Of a DNA stretch of 64,000 nucleotides, positions 48,171-55,329 are shown in pieces (the first letter of the stretch is position 1; each line of letters begins with the position of its first letter). The DNA lies in assembly GCA_019115605.1 (NCBI GenBank), contig DXDG01000014.1:143150-207149 (forward strand), given 5' to 3'. This DNA is from Candidatus Alistipes faecigallinarum. Lineage in GTDB: Bacteria > Bacteroidota > Bacteroidia > Bacteroidales > Rikenellaceae. The notes beneath the pieces were generated by a model. The model ran no database searches and was not told the origin of the DNA. It saw nothing but the letters and a program-made list of their open reading frames with translations. The position numbers and the translations under genes were made by a program.

Positions 48171-49829
48171 TTATAACCATTCGGGGAACTGTTTGACGGC
48201 GCTGTTGTTGCTCAGCTCGGTCTCGGGGAGCGGAATGCGGTAGAGCTTCTTCTCGAAGAGACGGTCCTGGCGGTCGCAGTCCACATAGGTGTAGATGAAC
48301 GTTGCACCCTGCTTCTCGATCTTCAGACCGTGTACGCGCATGCCGGTGTAGGCCGTGTGCGCGAGCTGCCAGCGGCGCATGTCCCAGTAGAGGTGTCCCT
48401 CGCAGTAGAGCTCGATCTTGCGCTCCTGGCGGATGGCGGCCATGAGATCCTCGCCCGACTTGTTCGTGTAGGGAAGACCCACGCGGCTGCGGATCCGGCG
48501 CACGTCCTCATTGGCCGCGGCGTTGTCGTTCAGCCGGTAGCAGGCCTCGGCGTGGTTGAGGATCACCTCGGCCAGGCGGATGGCGATCCAGGGCTGCGTG
48601 CAGGCCTTCGAGTAGTCGGTGTAGTTCTCGTCGAGCATCTTGCGCAGGTAGTAGCCCGTCGTCGAGCGTCCGTTGAGGGCCGAGCCGTCGTCATAGACCG
48701 CATAGCCGTCCTTGCCGTTCACATAGGGTTCGAGCGTGCGGCCCTTCCAGGTGCAGCCGTTGTAGAGCACCGAAGCGTGGAAACGGGGTTCGAGCTGCTC
48801 GTAGGGAGGCGTGTCGGTGGTTCCGGTCGTCGTGTTGTGCCACGGCGTCCAGTCGGGGTATCCGCCCGTTGCTAGTTCGTACGACTCGACCATCTCCTGT
48901 GTCGGGGTGGCGCGTCCGCCCATCGTCGTGTTGTCGCCGCCGGGCATGAAGAGCTGGTCCCAGCTGTGGTTCGGGCCGCCCACGAGGTAGTTGTATTCGA
49001 GGATCGACTCGGTGTTGCCGTCGCTCATCGAGGTGAAGGCCTTGGCATAATCCTCGGCCGTCGTGCCGGGCATGAGTTCGTAGTCGAGGTTGAAGACCGC
49101 CTCGGCGGCAGCCTTGGCCGACTCCCAGCGCTCGGCGTAGAGCATCGCGCGCGAGAGCATGGCGTAGGCGGCACCCGAAGTTACGCGTCCGGGTTCGTTG
49201 TCCCATTTCGGCGGGAGGTTCGTGGCGGCGAACGAGAGGTCCTTCTCGACCATGTCCCAGCCCTCCTCTTCGGTCGAGAGGGCCTTGTTCTCGGTGATCT
49301 TGAGCAGGTCCTCGTCGTAGAGGATCACCTCGGGCGTGCGCTTGATGAGCTGGAAGTAGAGGTAGCCGCGGAAGAAGCGGGCCTCGGCCTCGAAGCGCGT
49401 GCGCGTGGCCTCGTCGAAGTTGCTGCCGTACTTCTTGAGCCCGTAGAGGAACTCGTTCACGCGGCGGATGCGCGTGTAGGTCTCATCCCAGGCTCCGAAG
49501 TGGAAGGCGGCCGTGGGGGCTGCCAGACCGCCCTCGGCGAAGGCGATGATGTTGGCGAAGCCGACATTCGTGCCGGGCGTCGGCGAACCGAACTTGAGCG
49601 TCTCGGTCAGACCCTCGGTCAGGCCCACCTGGCTGTCTCCCGTCTCGAAGCTGCCGTAGCGGGAGATGTAGGGATAGAATCCGTTGATGTACTGGGTAAC
49701 GTAGGTCGGATCGCTCCAGACGATCTTCTCCGAGACCTTGTCCGTCGGGCTCATGTCGAGCCAGTCGTTGCAGCCCGCCATGGCGACCGTCGCGGCCAGT
49801 AGTGCGATGTTTATGATTTTCTTTTTCAT
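48171..49829 (-). CDS. SusD/RagB family surface glycan-binding lipoprotein
   Basis: A 552-residue lipoprotein with lipid cysteine at residue 20 in MAGCNDWLDM, the usual SusD start. N-terminal TPR helices include WDETYTRIRRVNEFL and RFEAEARFFRGYLYFQLIKR; the C-terminal RagB/SusD motifs are IRLAEVILNHAEACY, IRSRVGLP and RQERKIELYCEGHLYWDMRRW. It forms the lid on the SusC channel and feeds oligosaccharide to it. It lies 18 bases after susC. Together they define the locus as a polysaccharide-utilisation locus. Confidence 0.97.
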   Translation of the reverse strand: MKKKIINIALLAATVAMAGCNDWLDMSPTDKVSEKIVWSDPTYVTQYINGFYPYISRYGSFETGDSQVGLTEGLTETLKFGSPTPGTNVGFANIIAFAEGGLAAPTAAFHFGAWDETYTRIRRVNEFLYGLKKYGSNFDEATRTRFEAEARFFRGYLYFQLIKRTPEVILYDEDLLKITENKALSTEEEGWDMVEKDLSFAATNLPPKWDNEPGRVTSGAAYAMLSRAMLYAERWESAKAAAEAVFNLDYELMPGTTAEDYAKAFTSMSDGNTESILEYNYLVGGPNHSWDQLFMPGGDNTTMGGRATPTQEMVESYELATGGYPDWTPWHNTTTGTTDTPPYEQLEPRFHASVLYNGCTWKGRTLEPYVNGKDGYAVYDDGSALNGRSTTGYYLRKMLDENYTDYSKACTQPWIAIRLAEVILNHAEACYRLNDNAAANEDVRRIRSRVGLPYTNKSGEDLMAAIRQERKIELYCEGHLYWDMRRWQLAHTAYTGMRVHGLKIEKQGATFIYTYVDCDRQDRLFEKKLYRIPLPETELSNNSAVKQFPEWL

Positions 49830-49847
49830 GGATCTTGCTTTTTCCGG

Positions 49848-52800
49848 TTAGAACGAAATTTCGAGACCGCCGACTACCGTGCGCTGCTGCGGGTAGTAGC
49901 CGTTCGTTACGGCGGGCCACTCGGGGTCGATGCCTTCGGGAAGTCCCGACCAGGTGAGCAGGTTGTTGCCCTCGACATAGACCTTGATCCGCTGGATGCG
50001 CAGCTTGTCGGTCCATGATTTGGGCAGCGTGTAGCCCAGGTGGATGGACTTCAGACGCAGGTACTTGCCGTCGCGGTACCAGAACGACGAGGCGTAGGCG
50101 TTGTTCGTGTTGGGCGGGTTGAGCGACAGACGCGGGTACTCGGCGTCGGGGTTGTCGTACGTCCAGGCCTTCTCCACGAGGTAGCGGGGCGAGTTGGCGC
50201 CGGCCTTGAACGGACGCGTGAAGATCGTGTTGTCCTCGTTCCAGTTGTAGTAGGTGCCCGTCAGCGAGACGTCGCAGATGGCCGCTCCGACGAAGAGCAC
50301 GTCAAACTCGATGCCCTTCCACGAGGCGTTGAGGTTGATACTTCCGTTGAGCTGCGGGCGCTGTCCGCGGCCGATGTAGGCGCGGTCCTGGTCGTAGGTG
50401 ATGGCGCCGTCGCCGTTGAGGTCCCTGTACTTGATGTCGCCCACGCGCGGACGCGATCCGGAGATCCACGGCGAGTGGTCGATCTCCTCCTCGCTCTGGA
50501 AGAGTCCGTCGGCGATGAAGCCCATGGTCATGTAGCGGCTCTTGCCCGTCTGCTTGGCGTAGTCCGGGGTGTTGGGGCTGTCCTGGTAGCGGAGCCAGCG
50601 GTCCTTGGCCCAGGTCAGGTTGACCGTAACGCCGTACTGGAAGTCCTTGCCGATGCGGTTGCGGTGTGTGAGCTTCACGTCGATACCGCGGACGTCCTGT
50701 GCGTTGTTGTTCACATAGGTCGGGTAGTATCCGCCCATCGAGGCGGGCTTGCCGGAGTTGGCGCCCAGGATGTCGAAGATGTAGTTGTAGAAGGCGTCGA
50801 ACTCGATGCCGAGCTTGCCGTTCCACATGGCCAGGTCGAAGCCGACGTTGTAGGAGTAGTTGCGCTCCCAGGTGAGCAGCTCGTTGGCCACGAGCGAGGT
50901 CATGATGCCGTTCTGTCCGACACCGCCGAAGACGGCGCTCGGTGCGCTGCTGACGTTGGTGAAGGTGCTCAGGAAGGCATAGGCGGCCGATCCGGTGTCA
51001 TCGCCGAGCGAACCGAACGAGGCGCGTACCTTGAAGTTGTCCACGGCCTTGCGCAGGGGTTCGAAGAAGCTCTCCTCGGACATGCGCCAGCCGAGCGATA
51101 CGGAGGGGAAGAAGCCCCAGCGGCGGCCCGAGACGTTGCCGATGAACTTGTACGAACCGTCGTAACGGCCCGAGAACTCGGCCAGGTACTTGTCCGCATA
51201 GTTGTACTGGGCGCGGAATACGAAGCCGACCTTGCGCGAGGCGTTGCTCGAACCGCTGATCGGATCGTCGGCCGGGGTCGTGGCGAAGCCCAGTTCGGGC
51301 AGCTGTGCGAAGGGGATGTCCTTACCCGAGGCGGAGAAGGAGTTGGTCTTGTAGTCGCGCGTTTCGAGCAGGGCGAGCAGGTCCACCTTGTGCTTCTCGG
51401 CGAAGGTGTTGCTGTAGTTGATGCTGGCCTGCGAGGTGATGCGGCGCCACTGCGTATAGCCCTCGGTGAGGTTGTTGGTCTTCTTTCCGGTGGAGACGTT
51501 GGCGTTGTTGCGCGGGTCCGAGGCCTTGGAGTAGGTGATCTCCGAGGAGGTCGAGTTGGGCAGGCTGGCGAGCATCACGAAGTAGGGCGTGCTCAGGATC
51601 TTGGAGGTCGTGGCGCTGCGGTCGTAGGCGCCCATGACCTTCAGCGAGAGGCCCTCCACCCACGGGAGGTCCCACTGCAGGGCGGCGTTGGTCTGCACGG
51701 CGATGGTCTGCGACTTGGAGTATCCCGACAGCTCGGTGGCTGCGATCGGGTTGATCGTGTTGCCGTAGTTGTTCTGGCTGGCCGTGGGCATGCCTTCGTA
51801 GGTCTTCGGCAGGTAGGGGTGCGCGTAGGCGGCCTGCTCGGCGACCGAAAGCCACGGGGCGCTCGACACGCTCGTACCCGAAGTACCGCCGGCGGCGAAG
51901 CCCGGCGACTGCTGGTCGCCGACATGTCCTGCGACGCCGAGCGTGAAGGTCAGGCTCTTGGCGATCTTGGCCTCGATGTTCGTACGCAGGTTGTAACGGT
52001 CGTAGTTGAAGTTCTTGATGTTACCCGTCTGGTCCATGTAGCCGAGCGAGGCGAAGTAGTTGATGCGCTCGCTGCCGCCCGTCGAGGTAACGCTGTGCTG
52101 CTGGGTGGTACCCGTTCCGAAGATCTCGTCGATCCAGTTGGTGTTGCCCCAGCCGTTTTTCCCTTCGCGCATCATCTGTACATGCTGCGAGGTGAAGATC
52201 GGCTCCTGGCCGTTCAGTTCGAGGGCCTTGTTGTACCAGTAGGCGTAGCTCGGACCGTCGAGGAACTCGGGATAGGAGGTGTTGAACGAGGCGCCGTACG
52301 ATCCCTTGTAGGTAAGGTTCATCGTACCCTCCTTGCCCTTCTTGGTCGTAACGATCATCACACCGCCGGCGGCCTCCAGACCGTAGACGGCCACGGCGGC
52401 ACCGTCCTTAAGCAGCGAGACGGACTCCACGTCGTTGGGGTCGATGTCGTTGATCGAACGCTGCACGCCGTCGACGATGTAGAGGATGCCTGACTTGGCG
52501 CCGCGGATGGTCATGCTGGCCTGGTCCTGTCCGGGCTGTCCGGAGTTCTGCACGGAGATCAGACCCGGAAGACGTCCCGTAAGGCCCTGCGAGAGGTTTG
52601 TCATGGGCATCTTCTGGAGCTCCTTGCCGTCGATCTGCGAGACGGCGGCCGTAACGTCTGCACGGCGCTGCGAGCCGTAACCGATGACTACGACCTCGTC
52701 CAGACGGGCCGAATCCTCCTTGAGCGTGATGTCGAGCGTCGTCTGTCCGCCGGCGACGGTGATGCGCTGCGTTACCATTCCGATATAGGAGAAGTCGAGC

Positions 52801-53039
52801 GACGCGCCCTTCGGCACGGCGATTTCGTATGCTCCCTTGGAATCGGTCGTGGTTCCCGTAGTCGTGTTCACGACCACGACGGTTACGCCGACGAGCGGGT
52901 TGCCCTGTTCATCGGTAACCGTACCTTTGACGGTGGACTGGGCGAAAGCCGTGCCACCCCCCCCCAGCAGCAGGATCAGTGTCCATAGACACATCTTCGC
53001 TGCCAGAGAATCTCTGAGTTTGGAGATAAACTCTTTCAT
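49848..53039 (-). CDS. SusC/RagA family TonB-dependent outer-membrane transporter
   Basis: A 1063-residue transporter. A signal peptide (about 1-34, ending AFAQ) is followed by a carboxypeptidase-regulatory-like domain (GTVTDEQGNPLVGVTV), a plug domain (EVVVIGYGSQRRADVTAAVSQI and SIRDIDPNDVESVSLLKDGAA-type region), and a 22-strand beta barrel ending in the typical hydrophobic F (LEISF). It imports oligosaccharides with the SusD lid, powered by TonB. The signal-peptide coding region has a run of nine G (9 C on the plus strand at 52957-52965). It is the second gene of the operon, 40 bases after paralog C. Confidence 0.96.
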   Translation of the reverse strand: MKEFISKLRDSLAAKMCLWTLILLLGGGGTAFAQSTVKGTVTDEQGNPLVGVTVVVVNTTTGTTTDSKGAYEIAVPKGASLDFSYIGMVTQRITVAGGQTTLDITLKEDSARLDEVVVIGYGSQRRADVTAAVSQIDGKELQKMPMTNLSQGLTGRLPGLISVQNSGQPGQDQASMTIRGAKSGILYIVDGVQRSINDIDPNDVESVSLLKDGAAVAVYGLEAAGGVMIVTTKKGKEGTMNLTYKGSYGASFNTSYPEFLDGPSYAYWYNKALELNGQEPIFTSQHVQMMREGKNGWGNTNWIDEIFGTGTTQQHSVTSTGGSERINYFASLGYMDQTGNIKNFNYDRYNLRTNIEAKIAKSLTFTLGVAGHVGDQQSPGFAAGGTSGTSVSSAPWLSVAEQAAYAHPYLPKTYEGMPTASQNNYGNTINPIAATELSGYSKSQTIAVQTNAALQWDLPWVEGLSLKVMGAYDRSATTSKILSTPYFVMLASLPNSTSSEITYSKASDPRNNANVSTGKKTNNLTEGYTQWRRITSQASINYSNTFAEKHKVDLLALLETRDYKTNSFSASGKDIPFAQLPELGFATTPADDPISGSSNASRKVGFVFRAQYNYADKYLAEFSGRYDGSYKFIGNVSGRRWGFFPSVSLGWRMSEESFFEPLRKAVDNFKVRASFGSLGDDTGSAAYAFLSTFTNVSSAPSAVFGGVGQNGIMTSLVANELLTWERNYSYNVGFDLAMWNGKLGIEFDAFYNYIFDILGANSGKPASMGGYYPTYVNNNAQDVRGIDVKLTHRNRIGKDFQYGVTVNLTWAKDRWLRYQDSPNTPDYAKQTGKSRYMTMGFIADGLFQSEEEIDHSPWISGSRPRVGDIKYRDLNGDGAITYDQDRAYIGRGQRPQLNGSINLNASWKGIEFDVLFVGAAICDVSLTGTYYNWNEDNTIFTRPFKAGANSPRYLVEKAWTYDNPDAEYPRLSLNPPNTNNAYASSFWYRDGKYLRLKSIHLGYTLPKSWTDKLRIQRIKVYVEGNNLLTWSGLPEGIDPEWPAVTNGYYPQQRTVVGGLEISF
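52957..52965 (-). repeat. Nine-base homopolymer (G9) in the SusC signal-peptide codons
   Basis: On the coding strand nine G in a row encode the glycine run within LLLGGGGT, at about residues 25-29. A gain or loss of one base would shift the frame before the mature protein begins. Confidence 0.85.
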
Positions 53040-53079
53040 AGATCTGCGTTTAAGGTTAGGTTTTCGAATAGGTTATATG

Positions 53080-54417
53080 TTATTGTAGTGTGGGTTCCGC
53101 CTGTTTGCCGCCCTCGGCGATGCCTTCGGCGAGCACCGACCACCAGTCGCGGTCGATGATGTGCACGATGTCGAAGATCATCAGTCCGTCGGTGCCGCGC
53201 AGCGCCTCGGCCACGGCGCGCGTGAAGCGTTCGGCGTCGTCGCCGTACTGATCGACATAGAGCGATCCGGTTACGGGCACCACGCCGGCGGTGATCCGGC
53301 GGGCCCATTCGGCGCCGCCCTCGATGCAGTACCAGTAGCTCTGGTCGTCGGTCATGCCCGCCTCGGTGCGCTGTCCGACCACGCCGTTGGCGGCATCGAC
53401 CTCGGCTTTCGTGACGAGCGTGTAGTAGAGTCCGGTCATGTAGATGTCGAGCAGGTCGGCGTAGCCCGTCTTGTAGTATTCGGGCGTCGCCCAGTCAAAA
53501 TACTGCGCCGGGTCGAACTTCTCGCTGGCCCAGTTCACGCCCACGTAATAGTAGGTCGGGTACCAGGCGCCGGTGTAGTCGCCGACGAGCAGCCGGGGGT
53601 TGATCTCCTTGAGCTGCCTGCGGGCCTCGACGATGAAATCCTTGATGACCGAGGCGCGCCACTCGATCCAGCGGCGGAAGAGCGGGCCCTCGGACCAGCT
53701 CCACTTTCCTTCGGCATCCTGCTCCCAGCGGAGGATCTCTTCGGGGAAGGCAGCCACCTTCACGCCCGCATAGGCCTCGAAGAGCTCCTTCGAGAGGGTG
53801 CTGAAGTCGGAGGTGATGTCGTCGAAGCGCACGCGGTCGAAGATGATGCCGTCCACGTCGGGGTACTTTTCGGCAAATTCGCGCAGGATGGCCAGCTCGT
53901 ACGCCTGCACCTCGGGGTTCGCGGGGTTGAGCATGCCGTTGTAGTTGCTCTTGATCGAGCTGATGGGAACGATGCGCCCTTCGGTGTAGACCTGCGACTG
54001 CCAGTCGGCGTGTTCGCCGTAGATGATGCCGCGGTCGAAGAAGTTGTGGCCTCCGGCGAAGACGTTGAGCGAGCCGTGCACGCGCAGGCCCAGCTCGTGT
54101 CCGATGCGGATGAAGTGGGCGAGCATGTCGTACTCCTCGGGGCGGGTCGAGCCCTTCCATTCACCCATGTAGGGGGCGATGTCGCTCTTGTAGAGCGTCT
54201 CGCCCATGATCGACTTCACGTCGACGACCAGGTCGGTGAAGCCCATTCCGCGGAGTTTCTCCGCATAGTAGCGGATCGAGTCGGGGTTGCTCAGCCGGGC
54301 GTAGTTGGCTTCGCAGTCGAACCACATGTAGAGCGGTTTGGAGGGGAGTTCCGCCTCCTTGTGCGAGCAGGCCGTGGCCGTCAGGAGGGCCAGGCCGATG
54401 AACAGCAGTTTTTTCAT
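53080..54417 (-). CDS. GHL10-like TIM-barrel lipoprotein, paralog C
   Basis: A 445-residue lipoprotein (lipid cysteine at residue 17, ATAC) and the first gene of the locus. The barrel shows MWFDCEANYARL, VVDVKSIMGETLY, HGSLNVFAGGHN, DGIIFDRVRFDDITSDFS, GDYTGAWYPTYYYVGVNWAS and GLMIFDIVHIIDRDWW. It is closer to A than to B at the last motif. ATG at 54417; a TTG just before it is less likely. Placing an enzyme gene ahead of susC is uncommon and may give it the highest expression. Function is inferred from fold only. Confidence 0.75.
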   Translation of the reverse strand: MKKLLFIGLALLTATACSHKEAELPSKPLYMWFDCEANYARLSNPDSIRYYAEKLRGMGFTDLVVDVKSIMGETLYKSDIAPYMGEWKGSTRPEEYDMLAHFIRIGHELGLRVHGSLNVFAGGHNFFDRGIIYGEHADWQSQVYTEGRIVPISSIKSNYNGMLNPANPEVQAYELAILREFAEKYPDVDGIIFDRVRFDDITSDFSTLSKELFEAYAGVKVAAFPEEILRWEQDAEGKWSWSEGPLFRRWIEWRASVIKDFIVEARRQLKEINPRLLVGDYTGAWYPTYYYVGVNWASEKFDPAQYFDWATPEYYKTGYADLLDIYMTGLYYTLVTKAEVDAANGVVGQRTEAGMTDDQSYWYCIEGGAEWARRITAGVVPVTGSLYVDQYGDDAERFTRAVAEALRGTDGLMIFDIVHIIDRDWWSVLAEGIAEGGKQAEPTLQ

Positions 54418-54423
54418 CAACGA

Positions 54424-54468
54424 TATGAAGTATGAAGGGTATGGGTATGACGGGTTCGGCGGGTTCGG
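54424..54468. repeat. Three successive short tandem duplications upstream of paralog C
   Basis: TATGAAG is present twice (54424-54437), then GGTATG twice (54438-54449), then, after AC..., CGGGTTCGG twice (54451-54468). The first copy begins only 7 bases from the ATG at 54417. Confidence 0.8.
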
Positions 54469-54586
54469 CGGGGTGTGTACGCATCCGTCGGATCGGCGGT
54501 TGCACGACCGGTTCGCATCGTGCGGTCCGTGCCGGAGCGAAGATGCACGGACTGTCGGGTTGTGCGGGAACAGTTGCTCTCCGGAA

Positions 54587-54606
54587 TGTACCGTATGTAC
54601 GGTACA
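54587..54606. promoter_or_regulatory. Perfect inverted repeat in the PUL leader
   Basis: Arms TGTACCGTA (54587-54595) and TACGGTACA (54598-54606) are exact inverted copies separated by TG. It could be a regulator binding site or an RNA hairpin, as it lies within the expected leader. Confidence 0.5.
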
Positions 54607-54745
54607 GGTTCCGTAAGACCGGAAAGGGAAGGGGTGAGTGCGCAGTTCGGGTTCATGGTCGGGATGGAGGATGTGGGTTAGGTTAGGTTGGGTCGGTTGG
54701 TTTAATAGAGAGGGGTTTTTGTGTAAAAATATTCCCTCCTTCCGA

Positions 54746-54753
54746 CAAAGATA
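54746..54753 (-). promoter_or_regulatory. Probable -7 box for the PUL operon
   Basis: The minus strand reads TATCTTTG, a full consensus match in an AT-rich zone. It lies 329 bases upstream of the first gene, giving a long leader. No -33 TTTG was seen, which would fit an activator-dependent promoter. Confidence 0.5.
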
Positions 54754-55065
54754 GGGAATAATCTTTTAGATTGAATGTATAACGTAAAATATTTTTACTT
54801 ATTGAAGCCGTAGGAAATGAAAAATAAGACGTGTGTAAGGGCGGTTGTTTCGAAAAAGAAAAATAGCTGTTCCGTTTCCGAACCGTTCGCGGGTTGAAAC
54901 GGGCCGTATTATGGATTTTGTTTTCGAATGAAACCTCCGGATCGTAAGATTTCCGCTATTTCGGCAGGAATCGTTTTTTTGGGTGGGGTGCGGAAGGAAA
55001 GGCCTTTTCGGGGCGGTTTTGTGAAAATGACCGTGTCGGAGCAACTGCGGAGACGGCATGGACAC

Positions 55066-55103
55066 GGAAAAAGAAAACCGCGTCAGACATTTGTCTGACG
55101 CGG
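55066..55103 (-). terminator. Terminator following a truncated tRNA 3' end
   Basis: A 12-bp stem CCGCGTCAGACA/TGTCTGACGCGG (55078-55089 and 55092-55103) is followed on the minus strand by TTTTCTTTTT. It is probably the original terminator of the tRNA gene whose 3' end lies next to it. Confidence 0.8.
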
Positions 55104-55107
55104 CTCA

Positions 55108-55124
55108 TGGTGCCCAGGACAAGG
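55108..55124 (-). other. Truncated tRNA 3' end, probable attachment site
   Basis: The minus strand reads CCTTGTCCTGGGCACCA. It ends in CCA with a discriminator A, preceded by a 7-base acceptor strand CCTGGGC and part of a T-stem. The sequence further upstream becomes AT-rich and has no tRNA body. The integrase gene begins about 205 bases away. This is the pattern of a tRNA-targeting element whose insertion moved the intact tRNA to its other end, beyond this window. A tRNA-Leu identity is a guess. Confidence 0.65.
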
Positions 55125-55249
55125 ATCAATTCGTGAAAACGGATACAAATGGTTGAATTTTAGATTATTTTATAACTATTTGTTTTGTAGTATTTTAAAA
55201 TTCAAAAGAGTGGATATTTACCTTTCCTGTTTTAGGCATTTTTCATAAA

Positions 55250-55271
55250 TGCGGACACGATGCGGACACGG
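55250..55271. repeat. Tandem 11-bp repeat near the attachment site
   Basis: TGCGGACACGA (55250-55260) is followed directly by TGCGGACACGG (55261-55271), between the attachment site and the integrase promoter. Such repeats can be integrase arm sites or operator sites. Confidence 0.6.
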
Positions 55272-55299
55272 ATTTGTTGCTGTATTTAAATATAAATCA

Positions 55300-55307
55300 T
55301 ATATTTG
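55300..55307 (+). promoter_or_regulatory. Probable -7 box for the integrase gene
   Basis: TATATTTG fits the -7 consensus and lies 22 bases before the ATG at 55330. A TTTG lies upstream (55273-55276), at 23 bases instead of 19-21. Confidence 0.55.
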
Positions 55308-55329
55308 CGAAGCATCAAATGGTGAGTCT

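Larger units (their letters stand above)
54418..55329. other. Gene-free region: PUL leader and promoter, old tRNA end, start of the mobile element
   Basis: These 912 bases hold no convincing gene. From 54418 to 54753 lies the PUL leader, with tandem duplications (54424-54468), an inverted repeat (54587-54606), GGTTA-type pentamers (54676-54700) and the -7 box. From 54754 to 55065 the sequence is AT-rich, with one short palindrome, GTAAAA-TAT-TTTTAC, at 54784-54798. From 55066 to 55124 are a terminator hairpin and a tRNA 3' end. From there to 55329 lie an AT-rich stretch, a tandem 11-bp repeat and the integrase promoter. Confidence 0.6.

Noticed and set aside
54799..55065. 88-codon open frame on the minus strand in the AT-rich region before the element
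   Set aside because: No hydrophobic pattern, domain or promoter; composition looks random and it ends in a region with low coding character.
55104..55200. A complete tRNA gene at the element boundary
   Set aside because: Only the last 17 or so bases fit a tRNA; upstream DNA is AT-rich with no anticodon or D arm.
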